Shown here in pieces: positions 41,218-50,255 of a DNA stretch of 64,000 nucleotides. Within the stretch, counting starts at the first letter, position 1, and every line of letters begins with the position of its first letter. The notes under the pieces were generated by a model. It worked only from the letters and a program-made list of their open reading frames with translations, made no database searches and was not told the DNA's origin. The position numbers were made by a program, and so were the translations under genes. Origin of the DNA: JBBQKG01 sp038326655. GTDB lineage: Bacteria; Actinomycetota; Thermoleophilia; Solirubrobacterales; JBBDJG01. Location of the stretch: assembly GCA_038326655.1 (NCBI GenBank), contig JBBQKG010000010.1:29175-93174 (forward strand). Reading direction: 5' to 3'.

Positions 41218-42168
41218 TTACGAGGGGCCGAGGGAGCCGGCGTGCCAGTCGATCGGGCCCGCCGTGAGCAGGTGTCCGGTCAACGGACGGCCGAGCGCTT
41301 CCTGCACCGCGCGTGCGCAGCCCAGCAGCCGCTCGAGGTCGATCCCGGTCTCGACCCCCATCTCGTGCAGCATCGAGACCAGGTCCTCGGTCGCGATGTT
41401 GCCGGTCGCACCCTTCGGCACGGGGCAGCCACCGAGCTCGCCGAACGAGCTCTCGAAGGAGGCGACGCCTGCCTCGAGCGCGACGAGCACGTTTGCGAGC
41501 CCCTGGCCACGGGTGTTGTGGAAGTGTGCGGTGAGCTCGGTGCCGCCGAGCCGCGCGCGCGCAAGCGCAAGGAACTCGCGGACCTGGACCGGGTTCGCCA
41601 TCCCCGTCGTGTCTCCGAACGCGACCTCCTCGCAGCCCGCCGCCGCGAGTCGCCCGGCGATCTCGAGCACCCGCTCCGGCGGCACCTCGCCTTCGTATGG
41701 GCACCCGAACGAGACCGAGATCACGCCCTCGCACCGAAGCCCTTCGCCCCGTGCCGTCGCGATCACCCGCTCGAGCCCGGAAAGCGACTCCTCGACCGAG
41801 CGGTTGACGTTCTTGCGGTTGTGGGTCTCGCTGGCGGAGAGGAACAGGTTGACCTCATCGAAGAGCCGCCGCCCGGTGTCCCGCATCAGCTCGAGTCCCC
41901 GCTCGAGCCCGCGCTCGTTCGGGATCAGCACGGTGTACGAGACGCCATCGGCGCGCGTATAGGAGCGCAGCACCTCTTCGGCATCGGCGAGCTGCGGGAT
42001 CACGTCCGGGCGCACGAACGACGTGAGCTCGAGGCGCGTGAGGCCGGTGCGCGAGAGGCAGTCGATCAGGCGCACCTTGTCCGCCGTCGCGATCACCTCG
42101 GGCTCGTTCTGAAACCCGTCGCGCGGACCGACCTCACGGATGCGGACTGACTTCGGAAGCTCGGGCAA
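41218..42168 (-). CDS. mvaB: hydroxymethylglutaryl-CoA lyase
   Basis: The 316-aa DRE-TIM enzyme shows the N-terminal REVGPRDGFQNEP (RDGxQ metal site), the metal-binding HFHNTRGQGLAN, and GELGGCPVPKGATGN, where the catalytic Cys lies (canonical GGCPYAKGATGN). It splits HMG-CoA into acetyl-CoA and acetoacetate, the last step of leucine breakdown. It starts with TTG directly after the TAA of the SDR gene, so the two are translated together. The linked acyl-CoA carboxylase fits the same pathway. Confidence 0.95.
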   Translation of the reverse strand: MPELPKSVRIREVGPRDGFQNEPEVIATADKVRLIDCLSRTGLTRLELTSFVRPDVIPQLADAEEVLRSYTRADGVSYTVLIPNERGLERGLELMRDTGRRLFDEVNLFLSASETHNRKNVNRSVEESLSGLERVIATARGEGLRCEGVISVSFGCPYEGEVPPERVLEIAGRLAAAGCEEVAFGDTTGMANPVQVREFLALARARLGGTELTAHFHNTRGQGLANVLVALEAGVASFESSFGELGGCPVPKGATGNIATEDLVSMLHEMGVETGIDLERLLGCARAVQEALGRPLTGHLLTAGPIDWHAGSLGPS

Positions 42169-42918
42169 TTAGATCATCGCAAGGCCGCCGCTCACGCCGA
42201 GCGCCTGTCCCGTCACATACGAGGCGTCGTCGGAGCAGAGGAAGGCGATCACCGCGGCGACCTCTTCGGGCTTTCCCATCCTGCGCAGCACGGTCGACCC
42301 GACCATGATGTCGATCACCTTCCGGCCGAGGTCGCCGAGCTCCTTCGGGGCGCGGTTCAGGAGCGGCGTGTCGATCGGGCCGGGCGCGACCGCGTTGCAG
42401 ATCACGCCGTGGCGCGCGCTCTCGCGCGCGATCGCCTTGGTGAAGCCGATCACGCCCCCCTTCGCGGCGGAGTAGGCGGCGGAGCCGTTCGACCCCACCC
42501 GGCCGGCCTCCGAGGCGACGTTCACGATGCGCCCGTAGCCGGCGTCCCGCATCCCCGGCAGGGCCGCATGGCTGACGCGGAGGACCCCGAAGAGGTTGAC
42601 GTCGATGACACGCTGCCAGAGGCCCTCGTCGGTGTCCTGGAAGAACGAGAACTCGTCGTTGCCGGCATTGTTGACGAGCAGCGTCGGCGCGCCGAGCGCC
42701 TGCTCGATCGCCGCGATCGCGGTCCGTACGGAAGCGCCGTCGGTGACGTCCATCGCGAACGCCTCGGCATCGATCTCCGAAGCGACCTCACGGGCGCCCT
42801 CCAGGTTGAGGTCGCAGATCGCGACGCGCGCGCCCTCGGCGGCGAGCCGCCTGGAGGTTGCCGCCCCGATCCCGCTCGCGCCTCCGGTGACGAGCGCGGT
42901 CTTGCCCTCGAGCCTCAT
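42169..42918 (-). CDS. short-chain dehydrogenase/reductase
   Basis: This 249-aa classical SDR has TGGASGIGAATSRRL (cofactor loop), NNAGNDEFSFFQ, IVNVASEAGRVGS and YSAAKGG (catalytic Tyr/Lys). C-terminal PGPIDTPLLNRAP and SYVTGQALGVSGGL are normal. The D in VAICDLNLEGA favours NAD over NADP. It resembles 2-hydroxycyclohexanecarboxyl-CoA or 3-oxoacyl reductases. It is directly followed by HMG-CoA lyase (TAA-TTG) and divergent from the P450 gene. Confidence 0.92.
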   Translation of the reverse strand: MRLEGKTALVTGGASGIGAATSRRLAAEGARVAICDLNLEGAREVASEIDAEAFAMDVTDGASVRTAIAAIEQALGAPTLLVNNAGNDEFSFFQDTDEGLWQRVIDVNLFGVLRVSHAALPGMRDAGYGRIVNVASEAGRVGSNGSAAYSAAKGGVIGFTKAIARESARHGVICNAVAPGPIDTPLLNRAPKELGDLGRKVIDIMVGSTVLRRMGKPEEVAAVIAFLCSDDASYVTGQALGVSGGLAMI

Positions 42919-42927
42919 CGACGCGGG

Positions 42928-42933
42928 AGCCTA
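42928..42933 (-). promoter_or_regulatory. -10 element (TAGGCT) for the SDR-HMG-CoA lyase operon
   Basis: TAGGCT on the minus strand lies 9 nt before the ATG at 42918. Confidence 0.45.
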
Positions 42934-42958
42934 CCGGTCGCCGCCTTTTGGGTTGAAG

Positions 42959-42964
42959 TAAATT
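42959..42964 (+). promoter_or_regulatory. -10 element (TAAATT) for the P450
   Basis: TAAATT lies 7 nt before the ATG at 42972; no ribosome site is present. Confidence 0.45.
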
Positions 42965-42971
42965 CCCGTTC

Positions 42972-44315
42972 ATGAGCCTGCCGCCAGGACCGAAGACGCC
43001 GGCCGCCGTGCAGATGGCGCAGTGGGTCCTCCGGCCGATCCCCTTCATCGAGCGATGCCGGGCGCGGTACGGCGACTTCTTCACGGTTCAGTTCGTGATC
43101 GGGCCGGTCGTGTGGATCTCGGACCCGCACGTGATCAAGGCCGTGTTCACCGGCGACCCGGAGGTCTTGCACGCCGGCGAGGGGAACGCGGCGCCGCTCG
43201 AGCCGATCATGGGCCGCAACTCGGTGCTGCTGCTCGACGAGCCGGAGCACATGCGCCAGCGCAAGCTGATGCTCCCCTCGTTCCACGGCGAGCGCATGCA
43301 GCGCTACGGCGAGCTGATCGCCGACATCACGAACCGGGACGTCGACGATTGGCCCGTGGGCGAACCGTTCGGACTTCGTCTTCGGACCCAGGGGATCACG
43401 CTCGAGATCATCATGCGGGCCGTGTTCGGCATCAACGAGGCGGAGCGGCTCGCGCAACTTCGCGACCGCCTCAGCCCGATGCTCGACATGGGCACGAACC
43501 AGCTTGCGATGGTCGGGATCGCATTCCCGCTGATGCGGCGCACGCTCGGCAAGCGCGTGTGGGACAGGTTCATCCAGCTGCGCGACGAGGCGGACGAGCT
43601 GATCTACGACGAGATCCGCCGGCGCCGCGAGGACCCGTCGACGCCCGAGCGCGACGACGTGCTGTCGATCCTGCTCCAGGCGCGCGACGACGCCGGCCGG
43701 CCGATGACCGACGCCGAGCTGCGCGACGAGCTGATCACGCTGCTGGTCGCAGGGCACGAGACCACCGCGACGTCGATCGCGTGGGCATTCGACCTGCTCC
43801 TGCACAACCCGGAGAAGCTGGCACGGCTGAGGGAAGAGCTGGCGCGCGGCGAGGACGACTACCTCGACGCCGTGATCAAGGAGACGCTGCGGATCCGGCC
43901 GGTCGTGCCGGGCGTCGTGCGCAAGCTCACGCGGCCGCTGGAGCTGCGCGGGTACGAGCTGCCGCCCGGCACGCGGGTCGCCCCCAACATCTATCTCACC
44001 CATCGCAACCCGGCCGTGTTCCCGGAGCCGGACCGCTTCCTCCCGGAGCGGTTCCTCGACGGTGGCGCCGACACCTACTCGTGGATCCCGTTCGGCGGCG
44101 GCATCCGGCGGTGCCTCGGCGCGAGCTTCGCGATGTACGAGATGAAGGTCGTGATCCCCGCGATCCTGCGCCGCGTCGAGATCGAGGCGGCTGGACCGGC
44201 AGAGCGCATCCGCCGGCGCGCGATCACGTTCGCGCCGCACGCGGACGCGCGCGTACTCGTGACCGAGAAGCGCCCGGCGCCGAGCGCCGCTCCGGAGATC
44301 GCGGCGGCGGCCTGA
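42972..44315 (+). CDS. cytochrome P450
   Basis: The 447-aa enzyme has all P450 marks: I-helix LLVAGHETTATSIAW (about 258-272), ExxR in VIKETLRIRP (about 303), PERF motif (LPERFLDGG) and the heme-thiolate loop FGGGIRRCLGASFA with Cys at about 381. There is no signal or anchor; it is a soluble bacterial P450 of the CYP superfamily close to fatty-acid/terpene hydroxylases in organisation. No ferredoxin gene is adjacent. It stands alone in its orientation; the divergent SDR may act on related substrates. Confidence 0.97.
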   Translation: MSLPPGPKTPAAVQMAQWVLRPIPFIERCRARYGDFFTVQFVIGPVVWISDPHVIKAVFTGDPEVLHAGEGNAAPLEPIMGRNSVLLLDEPEHMRQRKLMLPSFHGERMQRYGELIADITNRDVDDWPVGEPFGLRLRTQGITLEIIMRAVFGINEAERLAQLRDRLSPMLDMGTNQLAMVGIAFPLMRRTLGKRVWDRFIQLRDEADELIYDEIRRRREDPSTPERDDVLSILLQARDDAGRPMTDAELRDELITLLVAGHETTATSIAWAFDLLLHNPEKLARLREELARGEDDYLDAVIKETLRIRPVVPGVVRKLTRPLELRGYELPPGTRVAPNIYLTHRNPAVFPEPDRFLPERFLDGGADTYSWIPFGGGIRRCLGASFAMYEMKVVIPAILRRVEIEAAGPAERIRRRAITFAPHADARVLVTEKRPAPSAAPEIAAAA

Positions 44316-44325
44316 CGTCCCCGGC

Positions 44326-46548
44326 TCAGGGTACGAAGATGCCCTGGGTCTCGAACAACGTGTTGCCGGACGTCGTCGACGCGAGGCCATCCGAGCCGCC
44401 GTCGTAGACCCGGACCGTGCCGACCTCCCAGATCGCGCGCCCGCCCTCGGAGATCGTTCCGGGGACCAGCGCATCGGCCGTGCTGGCGACCGAGCAGGTC
44501 GACCCGATCGCCGTGTCGGCGGTGGACGCGCACGGCACCGTGAGGACATAGGGGACGTCGACGACGGTGGCGGGGTCGACCGGCGCGGAGCCGTTGAGCT
44601 TGTCCGTGATGCGCATCGTCATCGCAGCCTGGAGCTCACCGCCGTAGTCGCCGAGGTCGCTCCGCTTGCGAACGTCGGTGATACGCGTGCTCATGATCAG
44701 GTCGGCTTCGTCGGCCGCCGTGCTCGGGTCGCCGACTTTCGCATCGATGCGGATCGAGCCGATCGATTGCGTCAGGGCGCCGTTGGAGTCACCCGTGCCC
44801 ACCGTGAGCCAGCTCGATGCCGGCACGGGTGGGGCGCAGGAGGGACTCGCCAGCGGGGGCCCATGGGCCCGGTTGGGCGTCGTGCAGTCTCTGTAAGCGA
44901 TCGCCAGCGCGAGCAGCAGCGGGGTCGCTCCCTTGGGTCTGGCATAGGCACCCACATCTACGCTGGCGTAGACATCGGTCTGCGTGTCCCCGTCGTCGGG
45001 GAGCAGCTTGTCGCCGGTCGTGAAGAAGCTCCGCGAGCCGTCCGCCGAAGCGCCTGCGAACTGCGCATCGCTGGTCGCTCCTCCGCCGGGCGTGGGCGAA
45101 ACGAGCGTGGTCGCGCCCTGGTATCGCTGGTAGACGTCGACATAGGTGTCGGTGTCGGCCGCGGTGAGCGAATCGACCGTGTCGAACCACACGTGCGAGC
45201 CGTCCGCGGACGCGCCGTCGAAGAAGGCGTCGGAGGGGCCGTTCCGCGCGGCCGGCCCAAGGCTGACCTGGGTCGTGATTCCCGCCGAGCGCTCGTACAC
45301 GTCGAACGACTGGTCGGTGTCGGTCGGCGCCAGGGGCTCGAAGGTGCCGAGCCAGACGCGAGAGCCGTCGTCGGATGCGCCGTTGAAGCCGGCGTCGAAA
45401 GGCCCGCTGCCTCCGGACGGACCGGTGGAGACAAGCGCCGTGGTGCCGCCGGCGCGCTCGTATACGTCCCGCCTTGCATCGGTGTCACCGCTCACGAGCG
45501 GTTCCGATGTCTCGAAGAAGACATGCTTCCCGTCCCTCGAGGCCCCTGCAAAAGCGGCATCGTAGGATCCGTTCCCGCCTGCGGGTCCGGTCGACACGAG
45601 CGTCGTACCGGCCGAGCGCTCGTAGACGTCGACGGTGGTGTCAGTGTCCGCGGACACGAGCTGTTCGGCGGTTTCGAAGAGGGCACGTGAGCCATCGGCG
45701 GAAGCGCCCACATACGTGGCATCGGCCACGCCGTTTCCACCCGTCGGGCCCGTGGACACGAGCGTCGTCGTTCCGCCCGAGCGCTCGTAGACATCCGAGC
45801 TCGAGTCCGTGTCCGTGGCGGCGAGCTGCTCGGAGGTCTGGAAGAACACGCGTGTGCCGTCGCTCGACGCCCCTCGATATTGAGCGTCGAACTGCCCGTT
45901 GCCGCCGATCGCACCGGTCGAGACGAGCTTCGTGGTGCCGGCGGAGCGTTCATAGATGTCCGGCGAGTCGTCGGTGTCGCCGGACACCAGCTGCTCCCTC
46001 GTCGTGAAGAAGACGCGCGACCCGTCGCTCGAGGCCCCGCGGAAGCGCGCGTTGAAGGTCCCCGTGGCACCGTTCGGCCCGGTCGAGACCAGCGACGTCG
46101 TGCCGTTCGAGCGGTCATAGACGTCGTAGCAGGGAAGCACGGCCTCCTGCTGGTCGTAACACGTGCCGTCGGCGTCCTCCGGCACCAGCTGCTCCGGAGT
46201 TTCGAAGAACACATGCGCGCCGTCCGCCGACATGCCCCTGAAGAAGGGAATCAACTGTCCATTCCCACCGCTGGGGCCGATCGACAGCCGCGTGGTGGTG
46301 CCCGCGCTTCGCTCGTAGAGATCGGGGTAGCCGTCCGGGTCGCTGCTCACGAGCGGCTCGTCCGTACGGAACACAACGCGTGTGCCGTCTGCCGACGCGC
46401 CCTCGAAGAGCGATGCGAACGCCCCGCTGCCGGAGACGTTCCCGCCGATCGAGATGCGTTCGAGGGAGCTCGCGCTCGCCGAGGGGACAAGACACAGCAC
46501 CGCGATCGAGGCAGCACCCGCCGCGCAGGCTGCAACTTTCCGGACCAA
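44326..46548 (-). CDS. secreted repeat protein: nine ~54-residue propeller repeats plus shared C-terminal domain
   Basis: The 740-aa protein has a signal peptide (RKVAACAAGAASIAVLCLVPSASA). Residues about 30-510 contain nine repeats of the form F-x-GAS-x-DGSRVFF-x-T-x-E-x-L, DTD-x3-DVYERS-x-GTT and LVSTGP-x-GGNG (the second carries a Cys-rich insert, the last is partial). The pattern looks like a PD40/WD40-type beta-propeller with an acidic DxDxxxD loop that could bind calcium. The C-terminal ~220 residues (from ARPKGATPLLLALA to FETQGIFVP) are homologous to the end of the protein at 57982-59538. TTG start at 46548 with GGGGGAG upstream. Confidence 0.8.
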   Translation of the reverse strand: MVRKVAACAAGAASIAVLCLVPSASASSLERISIGGNVSGSGAFASLFEGASADGTRVVFRTDEPLVSSDPDGYPDLYERSAGTTTRLSIGPSGGNGQLIPFFRGMSADGAHVFFETPEQLVPEDADGTCYDQQEAVLPCYDVYDRSNGTTSLVSTGPNGATGTFNARFRGASSDGSRVFFTTREQLVSGDTDDSPDIYERSAGTTKLVSTGAIGGNGQFDAQYRGASSDGTRVFFQTSEQLAATDTDSSSDVYERSGGTTTLVSTGPTGGNGVADATYVGASADGSRALFETAEQLVSADTDTTVDVYERSAGTTLVSTGPAGGNGSYDAAFAGASRDGKHVFFETSEPLVSGDTDARRDVYERAGGTTALVSTGPSGGSGPFDAGFNGASDDGSRVWLGTFEPLAPTDTDQSFDVYERSAGITTQVSLGPAARNGPSDAFFDGASADGSHVWFDTVDSLTAADTDTYVDVYQRYQGATTLVSPTPGGGATSDAQFAGASADGSRSFFTTGDKLLPDDGDTQTDVYASVDVGAYARPKGATPLLLALAIAYRDCTTPNRAHGPPLASPSCAPPVPASSWLTVGTGDSNGALTQSIGSIRIDAKVGDPSTAADEADLIMSTRITDVRKRSDLGDYGGELQAAMTMRITDKLNGSAPVDPATVVDVPYVLTVPCASTADTAIGSTCSVASTADALVPGTISEGGRAIWEVGTVRVYDGGSDGLASTTSGNTLFETQGIFVP

Positions 46549-46651
46549 CCGGCTCCCCCGCCCTGTAGTCGAACCGACCTAAGAGCTGTGATCTTACTGC
46601 CGGCGGGTAGGCTCGGAAGGCTGTAACGTTGCCCGCGAGCTGGGGGGTTGG

Positions 46652-47839
46652 GTGAGGAGGAGCGTTTTAGGTGTGGTCGTGGCGGCGGTCTCCGCTTTCG
46701 CGATCCTGGCTGCCACCGGCCTCGCTGCAACAGCGCGGGCGGTGAGCGTCACCGTCACCGGTCCGGAGCAGACGGTGTTCGACTGGACCACGATGCGGTG
46801 CGACGACGGGGATTACCCCGACACGCCGGCGATCGCCTTCAAAGACGCCACCAACCGCGTCCAGCTGATCTCGGGGAGCCCGCAAACGCGGCGCATGGTC
46901 GGGCCGGACCTCAATCAGCTGACGCGCGACTGCAACCCGGTCGGCGGGTCTCAGCGCGACTTCAACCCCGCGCATTTCGACGACGAGCACTGGCTGGCCG
47001 GCACCTACACCGAGAACGGCCAGGACGTCTACGCCCTCGTGCACAACGAGTACCACGGCTGGGCCCACGCCGGTGCCTGTCCGACCGGGGGCATCCGCCG
47101 GTGCGTGGTGGGCGGTGTCACGTCGGCGGTGTCACACGATGGCGGGAATTCCTACTCGGCCCCCGCTCCGCCGGACAACTTCGTCGCGACACTCGCGCCG
47201 CGGTACACGATCGACTTCGGACGCGTCGGTCTCTACGGCGCGGACGGGCCGATCAAGAAGGGGAGCTACTACTACGCCTTCACGATCATCCAGCAGCTGG
47301 ACCCCCAGGACACCGGCGTCTGCGTGATGCGCACGACCGACATCACCGACCCGGAGAGCTGGAGGGGCTGGGACGGCACTTCGTTCAGCCTCCGCTTCCG
47401 CAATCCGTTCTACGAGAGCACCGCGCCGGCCGCCACGCACGGCTGCGAACCGGTCTCCCGTGACAACCTGCTCCAGATCGAGCGGTCGGTCACCTACAAC
47501 ACCGCGCTGGGCAAGTACGTCATGGTTGGAAACTCGGTCCGGTTCGATCCGTCTCTCAGCCGCTATGTGTACGGCTTCTACTTCTCCACCTCTGACGACC
47601 TGCTGCACTGGTCGATGCGTCAGCTCGTCATGGAGGTGACCACGGCCACGATCCACCAGTGCGGCGGACCTGACGTGGTCGCCTATCCCTCCATCCTCGA
47701 CCCCACCAGCACTGACCGCAACTTCCGCGTCACCGGCGCAACCCCCTACCTCTATTACGTCCGGATCCACTACGACGCGCTCTGCAACCAGACGCTGGAC
47801 CGGGACCTGTTGCGGCTCCCGCTCCAGTTCTCGCCCTAG
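46652..47839 (+). CDS. secreted protein, possible five-bladed propeller (GH43/DUF-like)
   Basis: The 395-aa protein has a signal peptide (RRSVLGVVVAAVSAFAILAATGLAATARA). The mature part contains DYPDTPAIAFKDATNRVQLIS, HNEYHGW, AVSHDGGNSYSAP (Asp-box-like), YYAFTIIQQLDPQDTGVCVMRTTDI, YNTALGKYVMVGNS and YFSTSDDLLHWSM. The recurrent STS-DDLLHW and RTTDITDPESW segments are typical of GH43-like sugar-binding propellers, but catalytic residues cannot be assigned. Seven cysteines suggest disulfides. GTG start. Divergent by 103 bp from the repeat-protein gene, so both may respond to the same extracellular substrate. Confidence 0.7.
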   Translation: MRRSVLGVVVAAVSAFAILAATGLAATARAVSVTVTGPEQTVFDWTTMRCDDGDYPDTPAIAFKDATNRVQLISGSPQTRRMVGPDLNQLTRDCNPVGGSQRDFNPAHFDDEHWLAGTYTENGQDVYALVHNEYHGWAHAGACPTGGIRRCVVGGVTSAVSHDGGNSYSAPAPPDNFVATLAPRYTIDFGRVGLYGADGPIKKGSYYYAFTIIQQLDPQDTGVCVMRTTDITDPESWRGWDGTSFSLRFRNPFYESTAPAATHGCEPVSRDNLLQIERSVTYNTALGKYVMVGNSVRFDPSLSRYVYGFYFSTSDDLLHWSMRQLVMEVTTATIHQCGGPDVVAYPSILDPTSTDRNFRVTGATPYLYYVRIHYDALCNQTLDRDLLRLPLQFSP

Positions 47840-47871
47840 CCGAGCGGTCCCGGCACGCTCAGTCCCCTAGG

Positions 47872-47877
47872 TAGGCT
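47872..47877 (+). promoter_or_regulatory. -10 element (TAGGCT) for the F420 operon npdG-cofD-cofC-cofE
   Basis: TAGGCT lies 9 nt before the GTG at 47887. It would drive the whole F420 operon as a leaderless transcript. Confidence 0.45.
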
Positions 47878-47886
47878 TCTCGGCTC

Positions 47887-48603
47887 GTGGCACGCCTCGA
47901 GGAGATAGCGCAGGCCAAGCAGACGGTCGCCGTGATCGGCGGTACGGGCGCGCTCGGATTCGGGCTTGCGATGCGCTGGGCGATCGCGGGGGTGCCGATC
48001 GTGATCGGGTCCCGAGACGCCGGGCGAGCGGCCGAGTCGGCGCAGAAGGCAGCCGAGCGGGCGCGTGAGGTGAACAGGGACGCCGCGACGATCGACGGCG
48101 CCGAGAACCAGGAGGCCGCCGGGCGCGCCGGCACCGTGGTGCTTGCGGTCCCGTTTCGTGCCCAGTCGGAGAACCTCACCAACCTGCGCCACGCGCTCCA
48201 GCCGCAGGCGATCCTGATCGACGCCACGGTGCCGCTCGCAGCCGCGGTCGGGGGCCGTGCCACCCGTACGCTCGGCGTGTGGCAGGGATCGGCCGCGCAG
48301 CAGGCCGAGGAGATGGCGCCACGCGGAGTGTCAGTCGTCTCCGCTCTCCACACCGTCAGCGCCGCGGCCCTGTCGGACCCGGCGCACGTGCTCGACGAGG
48401 ACGTGCTGATCGCCGGCGACGACCGCAAGGCGAAGGACGACGTCTCCGAGCTCGTGCGCCGGATCCCCGGCCTGCGGCCGGTCGATTGTGGTGACCTCGA
48501 GATCGCCCGCATCCTCGAGCAGCTCACGCCCCTGCTGATCTCCGTGAACAAACGCCACAAGATCAAGCACTCGGGCGTCAGGCTCACCGGCCTGTCCGGG
48601 TAA
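47887..48603 (+). CDS. npdG: NADPH-dependent F420 reductase
   Basis: The 238-aa protein has the Rossmann loop VAVIGGTGALGFGLAMRWA and VVLAVPFRA of the F420:NADP oxidoreductase family, then ALHTVSAAALSDPAHVLDEDVLIAGDD and a final LTPLLISVNKRHKIKHSG. It exchanges hydride between NADPH and F420, and so sets the F420H2 pool. GTG start. It overlaps cofD by one base (TAATG). Its presence with the synthesis genes shows that the organism should use F420. Confidence 0.94.
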   Translation: MARLEEIAQAKQTVAVIGGTGALGFGLAMRWAIAGVPIVIGSRDAGRAAESAQKAAERAREVNRDAATIDGAENQEAAGRAGTVVLAVPFRAQSENLTNLRHALQPQAILIDATVPLAAAVGGRATRTLGVWQGSAAQQAEEMAPRGVSVVSALHTVSAAALSDPAHVLDEDVLIAGDDRKAKDDVSELVRRIPGLRPVDCGDLEIARILEQLTPLLISVNKRHKIKHSGVRLTGLSG

Positions 48604-49532
48604 TGGTCGTCCTGCTCTCGGGCGGAACGGGCGGCGCGAAGCTCGCCCGGGGGCTGCTGGAGCTGCTCGGCCCGGACCAACTCGCGGTGGTCGCCAACAC
48701 CGGCGACGACATCGCCGCCTTCGGCCTGCACGTCTCGCCGGACCCGGACCTCGTCACGTACTGGCTGGCCGGGGTGATCGACGAGCAGCGTGGCTATGGG
48801 ATCGAGGGCGAGTCGTTCAACACCTTCGAGCAGCTCGTGAAGCTCGGGGCGGCCGACTGGTTCACGCTCGGCGACCACGACCTCGCGACCTGCCTGATGC
48901 GCACCGAGCTGCTGCACGAGGGAGCCCGCCTGACCGAGATCGCGCGCGCGGTCGCGGAGGGGTACGGCGTCGGTGCGGCCGTGCTGCCGATGTGCGACGA
49001 GCCGGTCCAGACCCACGTCCGCACGGAGGGCGAGTGGCGTCACTTCCAGGAGTACCTGATCCTCCAGCACTCGAAGCCTCCGATCGAGGGCGTCGAGTTC
49101 CGGGGCGCCGAGGAGGCGCGGCTCACCCGCGAGACGCGGCGTGCGATCGACGCCGCCGAGGCGATCGTGATCGGGCCCTCCAACCCGATCGCGAGCATCG
49201 GGCCGATTCTCGCCGTGCCCGGGATGCGGGACGCGCTCGTCGCCACCGACGCACCCGTCGTGGCGGTCAGCCCACTGGTCGGCGGCCACTCGCTGAAGGG
49301 GCCCACCGAAGCGTTCCTGCGCTGGGCCGGCCTGGAGGTGTCGGATGCCGCGATCGCAACGCACTACGCGGGCCTTGCCGACGGCCTGATCGTCGACCGC
49401 GGCTCGCCGGTGGGCGGCCCCACGCTGTCGGGCGTGGTCGCCCGCGCGGCCGACACGCTGATGGCGGACGCCGCTGCCCGCGTGCAAGTCGCCCGCGAAA
49501 CCGTCGAGTTTGCGCGCTCGCTCGCGGGCTGA
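48603..49532 (+). CDS. cofD: 2-phospho-L-lactate (or phosphoenolpyruvate) transferase CofD/FbiA
   Basis: The 309-aa protein starts VVLLSGGTGGAKLARGLLELL, the CofD GGTGGAK loop that holds the GPP-linked intermediate. Other marks are NTGDDIAAFGLHVSPDPDLVTYWLAG, FTLGDHDLATCLMR and VIGPSNPIASIGPILAVPGMRDAL. It transfers the lactyl/enolpyruvyl-phospho group from the GDP-activated donor to Fo to form F420-0 or its dehydro form. ATG shares one base with the npdG stop. Confidence 0.96.
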   Translation: MVVLLSGGTGGAKLARGLLELLGPDQLAVVANTGDDIAAFGLHVSPDPDLVTYWLAGVIDEQRGYGIEGESFNTFEQLVKLGAADWFTLGDHDLATCLMRTELLHEGARLTEIARAVAEGYGVGAAVLPMCDEPVQTHVRTEGEWRHFQEYLILQHSKPPIEGVEFRGAEEARLTRETRRAIDAAEAIVIGPSNPIASIGPILAVPGMRDALVATDAPVVAVSPLVGGHSLKGPTEAFLRWAGLEVSDAAIATHYAGLADGLIVDRGSPVGGPTLSGVVARAADTLMADAAARVQVARETVEFARSLAG

Positions 49533-49563
49533 CGGCCTGCAGGGCGAGTATGTTTCGTTCGAC

Positions 49564-50244
49564 GTGCGCCCTGCCGCAATCCTGCCCGTGAAGAGCTTCG
49601 AGAGCGCGAAGCAGCGCCTCGGCGAGGTGCTGGGCTCGGGCAGCCGCGCGGCGCTGGCCGCGGCGATGTTCTCGGACGTGCTCGGCGCGCTCGAGCGCGC
49701 GCATATGCTGCAGGCGATCATCCTCGTGTCGAGCGATCGCAAGCTGCTCGACATCGTGGCCGGCCGGGACGTGGTCGTGATCGAGGACAGCGTGGAGAAA
49801 GGCCAGTCGCACGCCGCCCGGGCGGGGCTTGCCCGCGCGACGGCGATGGGACTCGACCGGGCGGCGCTGGTGCCCTCCGACTGCCCGCTGCTGGATCCGG
49901 CCGAGCTCGAGGAGCTCTTCGTGCGGGCCGCTTCGGGGATCGACGTGGTGGTCGTGCCCGACCGGCACGGGACCGGTACGAACGCGCTCGTGGTCGACCC
50001 GGCCGGCCCCTTCGAGCCGCAGTTCGGGCCTGGATCGCTGAAGCGGCACACCGAGCAGGCCGAGCAGCGAGGGCTGAGCGCCGCAATCGACCGCCCCGCC
50101 TCGCTGACGCTCGACGTCGACACCGAAGACGACCTGGTCGCACTCGGCATCGCGCTGGAGCGGTCTCATGGCCGCGCACCGCGGACCCGCGGCGTCCTGC
50201 GGCAGATCGAGCGCACACGCGACTCCCGCCCGGTCGCCGCCTAG
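49564..50244 (+). CDS. cofC: 2-phospho-L-lactate (phosphoenolpyruvate) guanylyltransferase CofC/FbiD
   Basis: The 226-aa nucleotidyltransferase starts AAILPVKSFESAKQRLGEVLG, the CofC signature, and includes LVPSDCPLLDPAEL (metal-binding D), DRHGTGTNALVV and LTLDVDTEDDLVAL. It activates phosphoenolpyruvate or phospholactate with GTP for CofD. The start is GTG 49564; a longer frame from 49510 would overlap cofD and add no homology. It lies 31 bp after cofD. Confidence 0.94.
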   Translation: MRPAAILPVKSFESAKQRLGEVLGSGSRAALAAAMFSDVLGALERAHMLQAIILVSSDRKLLDIVAGRDVVVIEDSVEKGQSHAARAGLARATAMGLDRAALVPSDCPLLDPAELEELFVRAASGIDVVVVPDRHGTGTNALVVDPAGPFEPQFGPGSLKRHTEQAEQRGLSAAIDRPASLTLDVDTEDDLVALGIALERSHGRAPRTRGVLRQIERTRDSRPVAA

Positions 50245-50255
50245 ATGTAGCGCCG

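Noticed and set aside
42915..44549. 544-codon minus-strand frame across the P450
   Set aside because: Antisense shadow; the P450 on the plus strand has all catalytic motifs.
44950..46480. Regular repeats considered as a CRISPR array or satellite DNA
   Set aside because: The period (about 160 bp) is that of a ~54-residue protein repeat in one open frame with diverged DNA copies; no spacer/repeat structure.
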